From the NCBI GenBank assembly GCA_020465985.1, contig JAANYP010002947.1, positions 969,501-1,033,500 of the forward strand: a DNA stretch of 64,000 bases. Reading direction: 5' to 3'. The translations under genes were made by a program, and so were the position numbers. The notes beneath the pieces were generated by a model that had not been told where the DNA came from, ran no database searches, and was given only the letters and a program-made list of their open reading frames with translations. The stretch's first letter is position 1; the number at the start of each line of letters is the position of its first letter. Below are positions 1-11,165 of the stretch, in pieces. The DNA is from Centrapalus pauciflorus. Lineage: Eukaryota; Streptophyta; Magnoliopsida; Asterales; Asteraceae.

Positions 1-540
1 CAATATTTTTCATTAGGCAAAACTATAAACTGAAATAATTCATAGTTTTTTCGTTGTTAAAAACACAAAAATAAATGAGTTGCAATTATTTTGTACAAAA
101 AATCAAAATGATTTATAGTTTTTTGTAAAAAAAATCTAAAAAACATGATTGTGTCGTAGTTTTTCATTCGGGAAAGCTGAAAATTATATGGTTTGTAATC
201 AATTTCGTTTGGAATTTACTAAAAGGCTGATCGATTTGTAATTTTTTTAATTCAAATGAAAAGTACTACGAATGAAAAAGTATTGCGATCCATTCATTGT
301 GGTTTATAGTTTTATGAATGAAATATACTGACACTCATTTTGATTTATTGTTTTTTAAATAAAAAAACTATGACCCATTTAGATTGGAAAAAACTAAAAA
401 ATGGATCGATTTGTATTATTTTATTCGTAAAAACAAAGAAAATGATGGTTCGTTTTTTTGTTGGAAAAAGTGAAAATTGAAATGATTCATAGTATTTTTT
501 TCATTCATATATATATAATTGTGAATAAATAATCGAATAT
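1..540. repeat. AT-rich degenerate interspersed repeats, no gene
   Basis: The stretch consists of loosely repeated lines in which an AATCATTTCGAT-like or ATGATTCATAGT-like core is followed by TTTTTCGTT and runs of A, spaced very roughly 55-65 bases. The same texture recurs at 9640-10300 and inside the foldback element at 47210-47760. No open frame or RNA gene is recognisable. Confidence 0.45.
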
Positions 541-640
541 TATCTATCCGTAAATATTCGGAATAAAAATTTGGTTTATTTTGGTGTTTATGGAATATTA
601 GAAAACTTATTAAAATAACAAAGAATATGTTTTTAATTTG

Positions 641-1190
641 ATATGTTACTATTATTGATAAAAATCTGTAAAGATGTTACTATTTTTGATAACTGAAAAG
701 TTGGTGAGTAGCTAAACAGGTTTACAGGTCACCCGTTACTATTATTGATAGAAAAATAAAAAGTTGTTACTATTAATGATAAAAAATAAATAATGTTACT
801 ATTAACGATAAAAATGTCAAAACTTGTTACTATTTTTGGTCATTTGCCCTGCTATTAAATACAAAAGTTGATATTATTAATGATAAAAAATAAACAGTGT
901 TGCTATAAATGATAAAAAGATAAAAACTTGTTACTATTTTTAGCGATTAACCTTTCTTGAAAACATGTTGGTTATATGTTTCAAGAATGCATTTATTGTT
1001 ACTTGAAACATGACTTTAATCAATAATATTTGTTTGGTTTGCTGGTCACCAATTACTATTATTGATAGAAAAATAAAAAGTTATTTTTAATTATAAATGA
1101 TAAAAAATATAAAAGTCAATGTTATTAATGATAAAAAATAAATAATTTTACTATTAATGATAAAAGTTAGTTACTACTTTTGGTCATTTG
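641..1190. repeat. Diverged tandem cluster of GTTACTATTAATGATAAAAA units
   Basis: A unit close to GTTACTATTAATGATAAAAA appears about a dozen times with variable spacers, for example near 645, 676, 736, 763, 791, 824, 900, 930, 1056 and 1140. A CACC-GTTACTATTATTGATAG block occurs at both 730 and 1048, so part of the cluster is itself duplicated. No coding potential is seen. Confidence 0.55.
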
Positions 1191-1420
1191 TCCATTTTAA
1201 AAAGACAAAGAGTTAACATATATAAAAATGATAAAAATTAAGTGAAAGTGAAAGAGTAAGTAAATAAATAAATGTGAAGGTCAAAAGTAGTTAAGGGATG
1301 GTTTTTAGGGAAATTAAGAGATGCATGGGTTGGTTAGCAATGAATAGGATCATCAAGCCAAAAGCAGCTGCCTGCCTGCCTTGAGTCGATCATGTGATTG
1401 CTTTAATGTCAACCAAACCA

Positions 1421-1450
1421 AACCCAACCCAACCCAACCCAACCCAACCC
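1421..1450 (+). repeat. (AACCC)6 pentamer tract upstream of the first gene
   Basis: Six perfect AACCC units lie about 180 bases before the chosen start codon at 1631. The tract lies in the presumed promoter or leader. It is not the canonical plant telomere repeat TTTAGGG. Confidence 0.7.
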
Positions 1451-1630
1451 CTCTAATTGATTCTATTCAATTCTACCTGCATGCATGCATCACATGTGAC
1501 TTATTCACCGCATTCGCGTGCGTGGCTTCGATCGATCTCTAGCTTCCCCAGCCCAGCCCAGCCCATTATTTTCTTTAACAACGTACCTCATCAATCTAGC
1601 TATCATATCAGCCACGTACAGCTAGCCAAC

Positions 1631-2254
1631 ATGAACTTCCTTCTCCTCAACAACTTGCTTGGTTTCAACATGAAGAAGGGCTTCAAGAACTTTTGCACAG
1701 GTGACGTCTCCACCTCCACTCTCAACCAGCAGCAGCAAAACTACTCTCCCTCCCTCCCTACCCCTACCCCTACCCCTACCCCTACCCTTGAGGACATGAT
1801 CTTGCAGTTAGACTTGGAGGAGAAAAGAGCAAAGCTATATCACCACAGGATGTCCTGTGTCAACAGTTCCGACATCTTACGCTCTGCCAGGAATGCCCTC
1901 AATCAGTACCCTAGGTTTTCTCTTGACGGCAAGGATGCCATGTATCGATCTTCCTTCCGCAACACCCCCAGTACTTTGCCAGCAAAAGTTGCAGGGGAGA
2001 GAGTCATCTGGTGCAAGCCTGGGGTCGTGGGTAAGCTTATGGGTCTTGATGCAATGCCCATCCCTGTAAGATTCAAGCACGGGGGGATCAACTCTTGTAT
2101 TCTTAGGAAGCAAAATCTAAGGAGAATTTCACAGAGACGAGCTGGAGGACTGGAGAGGAGAAAACTTGATAGCAATGGTGCTGCTGCTTCTTGTTCAATG
2201 AAGCCGCCTGTAGCAACGGATGAAGTTGGTTGGCCCATGCGTCGCTTTCTCTAG
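1631..2254 (+). CDS. Small VARLMGL/DUF3741-motif protein, 207 aa
   Basis: This single open frame encodes 207 residues from ATG 1631. An in-frame upstream ATG at 1457 would add 58 residues rich in His, Ser and Phe that look like translated leader, so 1631 is preferred. Visible features are a short Gln/Pro-Thr low-complexity stretch (PTPTPTPTPT, near residues 37-50), an acidic helix beginning LEDMILQLDLEE, and a conserved-looking core with CKPGVVGKLMGLDAMP. That core matches the VARLMGL (DUF3741) motif found near the N terminus of plant TRM/LONGIFOLIA-related proteins. The basic C-terminal part ends WPMRRFL. The family is plant-specific. Long members bind microtubules or TONNEAU1, but this protein is short and its role is unknown. 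The gene is flanked by AT repeats and by a young retroelement about 310 bases downstream. Confidence 0.72.
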   Translation: MNFLLLNNLLGFNMKKGFKNFCTGDVSTSTLNQQQQNYSPSLPTPTPTPTPTLEDMILQLDLEEKRAKLYHHRMSCVNSSDILRSARNALNQYPRFSLDGKDAMYRSSFRNTPSTLPAKVAGERVIWCKPGVVGKLMGLDAMPIPVRFKHGGINSCILRKQNLRRISQRRAGGLERRKLDSNGAAASCSMKPPVATDEVGWPMRRFL

Positions 2255-2267
2255 AAGCTAGCTACTT

Positions 2268-2293
2268 GCTATATATATATATATATATATATA
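2268..2293. repeat. (TA)n microsatellite in the 3' flank of the first gene
   Basis: An uninterrupted TA run lies directly after the stop codon region. The rest of 2294-2560 is AT-rich, with repeated AATATTCAA-like words and nothing codable. Confidence 0.8.
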
Positions 2294-2565
2294 ATATCCA
2301 TTTCAGCAACATATATGTAGCTTTTAATTTCTCCAAAAACTAGTTAGTGCAATACAGATCTCATTACCAATTACCAAATGCATGTTTTCTTAATTACTCC
2401 AAAAAAATACATATATATATTAAACGTTAGAATCATTACCGAACTTAAATTTGGTACATATATTCGATGTTGAATATTCAAATTTATAATGTTTATTCGA
2501 TCTTGGATATATAAAATTCAGATAATTCAATTTAGAATATTCAGTGAAAAATATTCAATGTTGAA

Positions 2566-4534
2566 TGTAACACCCTCCCGCTCCCGGAAATGCCACGTCA
2601 TTACAATACTCAGGTGGCACATCTCAATAACTCAATTTCACGTATGTCATAGGATAACTCGAAACCACTATTAATTTAAAATTTTTATACAAACACTATC
2701 AACATATAATCCACTGATTACATAATCCCAAAAGCTGCTAACATAATTAACACTGATTAGATCATTACACAAAACTAACACCAAGCTCTCCAGATGATTC
2801 CCGATCCCAGCTCATCAAGCACGGCTATAAATCCTGTCACTGATGCCCTGAACATGGAAGACTCGAATACGTAAGCTCGAAAGCTCGTGAGTACTCGAGG
2901 GTTAGACTCTGCACAGAAACACATAACATGCATACACGTAGCACATACACACAACACAAGCTCAATCTCTGTCCCTGGCAATCAACATCTCAATACAGGT
3001 ATGAACACATAGCATGCTCATGCCACACAAGTCTCTGCTCAGAGACATATGAGATCCAATGCTCAATGAGATACTCATCTCAAATGGGGAAACTCTTCCC
3101 CTCCTGCACCCTAGCCATACTCATGGCTAACAGGACTCATAGGCTCAGGAGCGACCTGAGAATAAACACAACCATATATATATGGGGACCCTACTCAGGG
3201 TTGAACAGAGCTACTCAGCTCCCGCGATAACTCATCGCAATCACGGTATCATGGATCTCATACATAATTTTATATCCACATATAAAGAAAGGAAGGATCA
3301 TACCTGAGGGGCAACTCGTATTGCCTACCATCTCCACACAGTTCATATATTCACATATGAAGTATGACACAAAATGACCCAAAAGACAACGACCGGTCTT
3401 TTTAAAAGATCTCGCGTACTCACCTGATCGATCCACTAATCCCGGAATCTCTGACTCGGCTCGGCTCGTTGACTCGTCCCTGAAATTACACAAATCCCAA
3501 CTCGTTAACACAAATCCACGAACACCTATCACAAACTCATAATGAGCTTAACTCGAATCCAAAAGCAACCCCCAATTGAATCCCAAAACTCTAACTCGAA
3601 AACAACCCCGATAAAGTCCCGAGAACTTGATCAAAACCCGACTCACGATTCCCAAACGAAACCCCGAAGTCCCGATGAAAACCCGCCCCAAAACAATCCC
3701 AACAATATCCCGACTCAAAAACAGCTCAAACGGGACCCAAATACCCAAATAAACCCCAACGGAACCCCCAAACCATCCCAAACGCCTCAAAACATGGAAA
3801 ACCGACCCTCTCCCCTGACCACCGAACGCGCCCGCGCCCGCTGCCCGACTCGCCCGCGCCCAAGCCAGACGCGTCGCGGCCACGCTGCCCCATCGCGACC
3901 GCGACCGCTGCGGCTGTCTTCTTCCTGGCTTCGCTGATCTGCTGCTGTCCAGGAGTACGAAACTCCATTTCCTCCGATTTCCAGCATCAAACCTCACCAA
4001 AGTTCACACATAATCACTTATATCTCCCCAGCTATTATACCCACGAATTTAGCACATACATACACGAATTTAACAACCCCAAAACCATGATTTCTTACCT
4101 TGAACTCAAGTACACAAAGAAGGGGTCTCAATTTCAACTTTAACACTTGAATCTTCACTTGATTTGGTTTTGAATCCACTCCAGCAGCAAGGAGCTCACA
4201 TACACACTCTTTTCCTTTGAATTGCACAAAAGAAAGGATAAGGAAACACGTCATATACATATAAGTACACGTTACGGATCCGGTTATATCGCGGGTTCGA
4301 CACCGATACCCGACCCCAATATCAAAAATCCACTATTTATATAATTAAATCTCATTTAATCTCGTGAATCCATAATTATAATTTATCCACTAAAATTATA
4401 TCCCGAATCCACGTAATTCCCGTCCCGACACGTATAATCCACTATACGGGACGCAATTGGACCAACGCGATAATAATATATTAATTATCCACTAAAATAA
4501 TTACACGCAATTATCTCAAAAATGGGATGTTACA
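2566..4534 (-). repeat. 3' LTR of the gag-only element
   Basis: The LTR is 1969 bp, starts TGTAACACCC and ends GGATGTTACA on the plus strand, and matches 7192-9160 except at two positions. Frames inside it (for example around 2775-3230 and 3542-4000) appear identically in both LTRs and match no protein known to me, so they are not annotated as genes. Confidence 0.95.
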
Positions 4535-4549
4535 AATCCTCCCCTCTTA
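4535..4549 (-). other. Polypurine tract of the gag-only element
   Basis: Read on the minus strand, an AAGAGGGGAGGATT purine run abuts the start of the 3' LTR, the expected site for plus-strand priming. The sequence just beyond it (AAGATTCCG..CGGAATC on the plus strand) is shared with the Tekay-type provirus at 52620-52650. Confidence 0.85.
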
Positions 4550-5659
4550 AAAAGATTCCGTCCCCGGAATCTATCGCAAGCCATTCGCAATACACATCGC
4601 TAAGTCAAATCCCCGAAAATGTTGACTCGCAACTCTCGACATCATCAACAACTCTGATAAATTCGCATTTGAACTCGGATTGGCACAATCATCACTAATA
4701 CACGTCTCTATTTCAACTCTCGAAGCAAGTCGACTCCCTCGAATCTTTAACTCAATTAGACAATCCACTAATAGCTCAATTAAATCCCCTAATTCACATA
4801 TCGGCAACTGATAGATCCTCTATTCACAGAGTCTTCACGTGACGTTACCTCATAAGCCACTAAATCCACATATGATCTCAATCCATCGATTTTCACTCTC
4901 TTTTATCACATACTCGCATGACTCCATATAGATCATCCACTAACACAATAGACATCTCCATCGAATCACTAAACGCAAACTCATAAACATGGTTAAATTC
5001 ATAAAGGGATTAAATCCACTCTCAATAGATTAATCCACTATCACAACAGAACTCTCAGCTCTTTTCACCACAACAGATAAACATATCTCATAAAACGCAA
5101 TATCATAGATATGGATAGCACACACACAAGAGTTTAAATCCACTATCAGAATTGATCAATCCACTAGCACATCACAACAAATTCGCAATAATCACTCATA
5201 TAACTCACATAGCTTCACAAGATTAATCCACTAACATAGCACAATTCAGAACTCGAAAGCCCAGATCGCAATAAACCCGAATCTAGCACATTGGCTTCAC
5301 ATATATACCCCAAACATAACGACCCCATTCATCCCATACACACAATCCCGCCCCTCTGTCACTGAATCCCACAGTCACAAACACATTCGCAATAATTATT
5401 CATATAATTTGATCCACTAACATGACACAATGCCCAATTCCAGAACTCTGATAACCCATCTTACCACAATATATCTCACTCTCACACACATACCCAGATA
5501 CAACAATCACATATAACCCATACACAATCGTTCCATACCTCTGTCACAGAGCCACATAACCACAGACACCACAAAGCAGTCACACACAACAGAACACATA
5601 CTCTTATCACAGACACAGCCCAATGACCCGTCCTACACTAATACACACTCAAATCAAGC
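4550..5659. other. Non-coding interior of the gag-only element
   Basis: In an autonomous relative this space between gag and the 3' LTR would hold pol. No pol motif was found in any frame. The stretch is C/A-rich on the plus strand and contains ATCCACTA or a one-base variant roughly ten times. Confidence 0.75.
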
Positions 5660-7006
5660 TCAGAGAAACATACCCGGAACCATATCAGTAGCATCTCGAG
5701 CTTCCTCTGCAGTCGTCTGAAAGACCCGACCCCGCGCTCGAGAGTCATGACGACCGGATGACGATGGCTCAGCTCTGGCCCCACTGGAACTCATACCCTG
5801 TATCGCTGGCCCCATCTCTGGACAATCTCGTACTCTGTGTCCCAGTCTCCCACAACGGAAGCACAACGGCTCTGGGACTGTACACGTGGCGGCAGCATGC
5901 CCACGCTGACCGCATCGATAGCACCTGGGCACGCACGGCCCACTATGGCGTCGGTGGCATCTCGGGCACTCCCGATCTCCAACCGAACTGTCTCCCCTAT
6001 CGCCCCCATCTCGAGGCCTCTGCCCTACACTGCTCTGACTCTGCCCTGTATATCTCGAACTCTGCCTCTGACTCTGACTATCTGATCGCTGGCTCCGCCC
6101 TGGTCCACTCGACCTCCGCTCCCTATCCCTGTCTCTGTCTCTATCCCGATCTCGCCTATCTCTCGAACTCTTTCCCGAACGCCGCTCTCTGGAATCGTCT
6201 CTGGAATACCTCCGGTCTCTCGAAGATCGCTCGGGAGTCCTTGCACGCCTGCGCTGAAAGGATGGCTCCTCCCTCTGCTTGGCTATCTCCCGCTCCCTTA
6301 TGCGGGCCATCTCTAACGCTCTAGCGAAGGTAGGCGTCTCATGCATCCCGACGAACTCTCTGATGTCAGCTCGCAGTCCATCAACGAATGCATCAACCTT
6401 TCGCTGCTCGGTGGCGATGTGATGGGTAGCAAACTGCGAATACTCGTTAAACTGGTCCACATACTGCTGCACTGTCATCTCACCCTGCTGCAAATGCAGG
6501 AATCGCCGCTCCATCTCCCGCCTCTCGTCTCTAGGAATATACTGCAGCTCGAACACGGCTCTAAACTGATCCCACGTCATCGCAAAAGCTGCAAAAGATG
6601 TCATAGCCGACTCGATAGATTTCCACCACTGCAATGCCCCTCCTCTTAACAAATAAGCCGCATATCCCACCATATCTCTCGGCTCCACATGCGCAACTCG
6701 AAAGGCAGCCTCTACCTCGCGTTCCCATGCCATAGCCATCCCTGGCTCACCCCCACCTCTAAACTCTGGCGGGTTCCCAGTCATGAAATCCTTAAACGAA
6801 CCCCCTCGCCGAGACGTAGATGAAGAGGCACCCGTGCCCGTATCCTGACCACTCCCAGCACGTGGTCCCATCCCCTGATCTGGTTCCCGCTCCTGCTCTC
6901 TCTGTTGCCTGTAAAACTCTGTCAATACCCCCAGAAGTTCTGACTTACGAATGAACTCGTCCCCTTCCGGCTTGCCCGCGCCGGATCCCTCGCCCTGATC
7001 TGCCAT
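5660..7006 (-). CDS. gag: Retrotransposon Gag polyprotein, intact, 448 aa
   Basis: The chosen start (ATG 7006-7004, MADQGEGS) gives 448 residues; an ATG at 7030 would add eight. Residues about 73-237 form a Retrotrans_gag domain (PPEF, LLRGGALQWW, FMTWDQF-like and FLHLQQGEMTVQQY features). Residues about 252-312 are an Arg/Ser then Arg/Asp-repeat linker. Residues about 347-395 contain CPRCHRRHSGPC followed by two CCHC zinc knuckles, CYRCGQRGHAAATC and CFRCGRLGHRVRDC. Gag packages element RNA into virus-like particles. The frame ends a few residues before the protease would begin in the related autonomous protein at 55013-57277: both have a short acidic segment ending in MFL or TFL, but here a stop follows. 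No break is seen, consistent with recent activity or selection. Confidence 0.9.
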   Translation of the reverse strand: MADQGEGSGAGKPEGDEFIRKSELLGVLTEFYRQQREQEREPDQGMGPRAGSGQDTGTGASSSTSRRGGSFKDFMTGNPPEFRGGGEPGMAMAWEREVEAAFRVAHVEPRDMVGYAAYLLRGGALQWWKSIESAMTSFAAFAMTWDQFRAVFELQYIPRDERREMERRFLHLQQGEMTVQQYVDQFNEYSQFATHHIATEQRKVDAFVDGLRADIREFVGMHETPTFARALEMARIREREIAKQREEPSFQRRRARTPERSSRDRRYSRDDSRERRSGKSSRDRRDRDRDRDRDRERRSSGPGRSQRSDSQSQRQSSRYTGQSQSSVGQRPRDGGDRGDSSVGDRECPRCHRRHSGPCVPRCYRCGQRGHAAATCTVPEPLCFRCGRLGHRVRDCPEMGPAIQGMSSSGARAEPSSSGRHDSRARGRVFQTTAEEARDATDMVPGMFL

Positions 7007-7170
7007 AATTATCTGCACAAACCGAAACAATTGTGAACCATAGATAAATCACCCAGCGTTATACACTAAGCCAGGTTAGTTAACTCCACTAAAATCAATC
7101 GCAATAGATCCCCCATGGATCGAAACAAGGTTTAAGTTAAGCATCCACTAATTGATACTCAGACTTCAAA

Positions 7171-7188
7171 CCACAAGCTCTGATACCA
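7171..7188 (-). other. Primer binding site complementary to initiator tRNA-Met
   Basis: On the minus strand TGGTATCAGAGC begins three bases after the end of the 5' LTR (7192). This is the classic plant PBS matching the 3' end of tRNA-iMet. It fixes the orientation of the element. Confidence 0.92.
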
Positions 7189-7191
7189 TGC

Positions 7192-9160
7192 TGTAACACC
7201 CTCCCGCTCCCGGAAATGCCACGTCATTACAATACTCAGGTGGCACATCTCAATAACTCAATTTCACGTATGTCATAGGATAACTCGAAACCACTATTAA
7301 TTTAAAACTTTTATACAAACACTATCAACATATAATCCACTGATTACATAATCCCAAAAGCTGCTAACATAATTAACACTGATTAGATCATTACACAAAA
7401 CTAACACCAAGCTCTCCAGATGATTCCCGATCCCAGCTCATCAAGCACGGCTATAAATCCTGTCACTGATGCCCTGAACATGGAAGACTCGAATACGTAA
7501 GCTCGAAAGCTCGTGAGTACTCGAGGGTTAGACTCTGCACAGAAACACATAACATGCATACACGTAGCACATACACACAACACAAGCTCAATCTCTGTCC
7601 CTGGCAATCAACATCTCAATACAGGTATGAACACATAGCATGCTCATGCCACACAAGTCTCTGCTCAGAGACATATGAGATCCAATGCTCAATGAGATAC
7701 TCATCTCAAATGGGGAAACTCTTCCCCTCCTGCACCCTAGCCATACTCATGGCTAACAGGACTCATAGGCTCAGGAGCGACCTGAGAATAAACACAACCA
7801 TATATACATGGGGACCCTACTCAGGGTTGAACAGAGCTACTCAGCTCCCGCGATAACTCATCGCAATCACGGTATCATGGATCTCATACATAATTTTATA
7901 TCCACATATAAAGAAAGGAAGGATCATACCTGAGGGGCAACTCGTATTGCCTACCATCTCCACACAGTTCATATATTCACATATGAAGTATGACACAAAA
8001 TGACCCAAAAGACAACGACCGGTCTTTTTAAAAGATCTCGCGTACTCACCTGATCGATCCACTAATCCCGGAATCTCTGACTCGGCTCGGCTCGTTGACT
8101 CGTCCCTGAAATTACACAAATCCCAACTCGTTAACACAAATCCACGAACACCTATCACAAACTCATAATGAGCTTAACTCGAATCCAAAAGCAACCCCCA
8201 ATTGAATCCCAAAACTCTAACTCGAAAACAACCCCGATAAAGTCCCGAGAACTTGATCAAAACCCGACTCACGATTCCCAAACGAAACCCCGAAGTCCCG
8301 ATGAAAACCCGCCCCAAAACAATCCCAACAATATCCCGACTCAAAAACAGCTCAAACGGGACCCAAATACCCAAATAAACCCCAACGGAACCCCCAAACC
8401 ATCCCAAACGCCTCAAAACATGGAAAACCGACCCTCTCCCCTGACCACCGAACGCGCCCGCGCCCGCTGCCCGACTCGCCCGCGCCCAAGCCAGACGCGT
8501 CGCGGCCACGCTGCCCCATCGCGACCGCGACCGCTGCGGCTGTCTTCTTCCTGGCTTCGCTGATCTGCTGCTGTCCAGGAGTACGAAACTCCATTTCCTC
8601 CGATTTCCAGCATCAAACCTCACCAAAGTTCACACATAATCACTTATATCTCCCCAGCTATTATACCCACGAATTTAGCACATACATACACGAATTTAAC
8701 AACCCCAAAACCATGATTTCTTACCTTGAACTCAAGTACACAAAGAAGGGGTCTCAATTTCAACTTTAACACTTGAATCTTCACTTGATTTGGTTTTGAA
8801 TCCACTCCAGCAGCAAGGAGCTCACATACACACTCTTTTCCTTTGAATTGCACAAAAGAAAGGATAAGGAAACACGTCATATACATATAAGTACACGTTA
8901 CGGATCCGGTTATATCGCGGGTTCGACACCGATACCCGACCCCAATATCAAAAATCCACTATTTATATAATTAAATCTCATTTAATCTCGTGAATCCATA
9001 ATTATAATTTATCCACTAAAATTATATCCCGAATCCACGTAATTCCCGTCCCGACACGTATAATCCACTATACGGGACGCAATTGGACCAACGCGATAAT
9101 AATATATTAATTATCCACTAAAATAATTACACGCAATTATCTCAAAAATGGGATGTTACA
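7192..9160 (-). repeat. 5' LTR of the gag-only element
   Basis: This LTR is 1969 bp with the same TG..CA termini as its partner. As the right-hand LTR of a minus-strand element it should hold the promoter that transcribes gag leftwards. It is followed by the TTGAA target duplication at 9161. Confidence 0.95.
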
Positions 9161-9165
9161 TTGAA

Positions 9166-10400
9166 TATTCAATTTTTTTTTAAAAAAATATATAAAAGCA
9201 TCAGTCACGTTTTATAGAAGATAAAATTCTTGTTTTTATGGTATAATTTTTATATTTTAAAAATTAATACTTTATATGTTATATAATTTAAAGTTGGTTC
9301 TGTTGTTCTACACCAAATTTAGGTTTTGCAATAGTCATGTCTATTAATTAATATAATTAATATATTAATTAATATTATTATTATATATTTTCAATTAAAA
9401 ACACTAGTAATCAATCAATATTCATGAAATTCCTAAATTTATGTTGTATTTAAAGTAAACTTGGATAATTGATTTTCAAGCTTTTAATTTGAAATTTTAA
9501 AATATTGGATCTGATCACTAGAATTTTAATTTTACAAATAGAAAAAAGTTATAATAAATGTGTTAAATATTATTAATCAACTAGAAAAAAAATACAAAAA
9601 AATTTATTACACTTTTATATATATATATATATATCATATTTTTGAACGAAAACATTTCGAATTAATGGTTAGTCATTTTTTCGTTTCGTTAAATTAGAAA
9701 TCAGAATGGTTAATCGTCTTTTCTGCTAAAAATATTAAAAATTAGATTGTTTGGTTGTTTATTACGTTTAGTTAAATTAAAAACATAATGATTATTCGTT
9801 TTTTCCGTTGAAAACACTTAAAATTAGATTTGATTGGTCTTTTTTTTGTTAATCATTTTGCTCGAAAATTGAAATGGTTAATCGTTTTTTTAATTTTAAA
9901 TGTTTTTGTTTGGAAAAAACGACAAACCATTTCAGTATTCAATATAAGAAAATGAAAAATACAACCAGTTTTGAATGTTTTTTATCAATTAAAATAATTA
10001 TGAATTTTAATTTTTAATTTGACTAAATGAAAAAAATGACCAACCTTTTTAGGTTAAAATTTTTTTCGTTTGTAAAAAACGACGAATCATTTCGATCTTA
10101 AATTTAACTGATTGAAAATAACACCAAATTGATTTAATTATAAATGTTTTTGCTTAGAAAAAACATGAACTCCGATTTATAATTTAAATAGACAGAAAAA
10201 ACAATCAATTAATTTCTAATTTTTTCCGATCGAGAAAAGACGAATTATTTCACTTTTTAATTCTTTTGAACGGAATTAATATTTTCAATTTAACCGAACA
10301 AAAAATATATATAAAGTTACGCAAATCGAATAAAAACTTAGTTTTTCGAACAAATAAACAAAAAATATATGATTGCAAAAACTTATTAAAAATATAAATT
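9166..10400. repeat. AT-rich degenerate repeats, no gene
   Basis: From about 9640 to 10300 the sequence repeats blocks such as TTTTTCGTT..GAAAAAACGA with AATCATTTCGAT-like cores, similar to 1-540 and 47210-47760. Short frames here are Phe/Lys/Ile low complexity. Nothing else is recognisable. Confidence 0.45.
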
Positions 10401-10402
10401 TT

Positions 10403-11165
10403 GCTCGTTTGTAATCAAGTCGTATCGTCTTATTATATTTTCTTATTTGTTTTTTTTTCATGTGGTTTATATATACAATTAACTGATTACATATTATGTT
10501 ATTTCTTTTGTTTTTCTTTTCTATTTTGTATTGCATTAATATATATTAAATTAAAACAAAATGCATTACAACTATATAATTCGAAAGAAAAAAAAAAAAA
10601 GAAGAGTAAATGACATTTTTTGTCCTTGTGGTTTGATAGTTTGCCCGGATTCTGTCCCTATACCTTAATAAGGCCAAATTTCATCCATATTTTGCTAATT
10701 TTGTCCACTTTTAGTCTCTCGTCCGTTAAACTTAAAGAAACAACAGTTAAATTTGTAAGAATGTCATTTTTACCCTTTTCACTGTGACGCTTTTAGTCCC
10801 TATGATTTTATTATTCACCCATTTATAGTCCAACATTTATTTTATTTTATTTTATCTTTATAATTATATTATTTATAGATATACTTAATTTATTATAAAC
10901 ACACTTATTTTATTTATAAATAGACATATGTTTTAATATTTTATTTACATTTACTATTGTTCGTATTTTATTTAAAATTTAACTTTTATTTTGATTAAAA
11001 TTTTATATTTTCTTTACTAATTTATGTAAAGTTCATCTTCTTTATAAAAGGAAAAAAAGAAAGAACATAATATGTAATCAGTTAATTGTATATTAAAAAC
11101 CGCAAGAAAAAACAAATAAGAAACTATAATAAGACGAAACGATTTGATTACAAACGAGTAAAAAC
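10403..11165. repeat. Inverted-repeat unit around a MULE-end-like fragment
   Basis: A block at about 10403-10520 (TGCTCGTTTGTAATCAAGTC onward) is inverted at about 11050-11165. Between them, 10610-10830 contains a TGTCCTTGTGGTT..TTTTAGTCCCT signature resembling the terminal repeats of the MULE at 40373. A matching second terminus was not found, so this is probably a truncated or rearranged element. Confidence 0.45.

Larger units (their letters stand above)
2566..9160 (-). mobile_element. Complete young gag-only LTR retrotransposon (TR-GAG type, Ty3/Gypsy-related)
   Basis: The element has two direct 1969-bp LTRs (2566-4534 and 7192-9160) bounded by TGTAACA..TGTTACA and flanked by a perfect 5-bp target duplication, TTGAA at 2561-2565 and 9161-9165. 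It lies on the minus strand: the PBS adjoins the right LTR and the PPT adjoins the left. The 2657-bp interior contains one intact gag frame and no protease, reverse transcriptase, RNase H or integrase. I found only two differences between the LTRs (T at 2682 versus C at 7308; T at 3181 versus C at 7807), so insertion is recent. This layout matches terminal-repeat retrotransposons with a GAG domain. It must depend on enzymes from a related autonomous element; the Tekay-type provirus at 50173 is the kind of partner expected. Confidence 0.93.

Noticed and set aside
1421..1450. Interstitial telomere
   Set aside because: The repeat is AACCC, not the plant CCCTAAA unit, and has only six copies.
2775..4260. 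Several frames of 67-150 codons inside the LTR, repeated at 7401-8886
   Set aside because: They are identical only because the LTRs are, overlap each other on both strands, and resemble no protein family.
5758..6324. A 188-codon plus-strand frame opposite gag
   Set aside because: It is antisense to a well-supported Gag coding region; the composition mirrors the Arg/Asp-rich linker.
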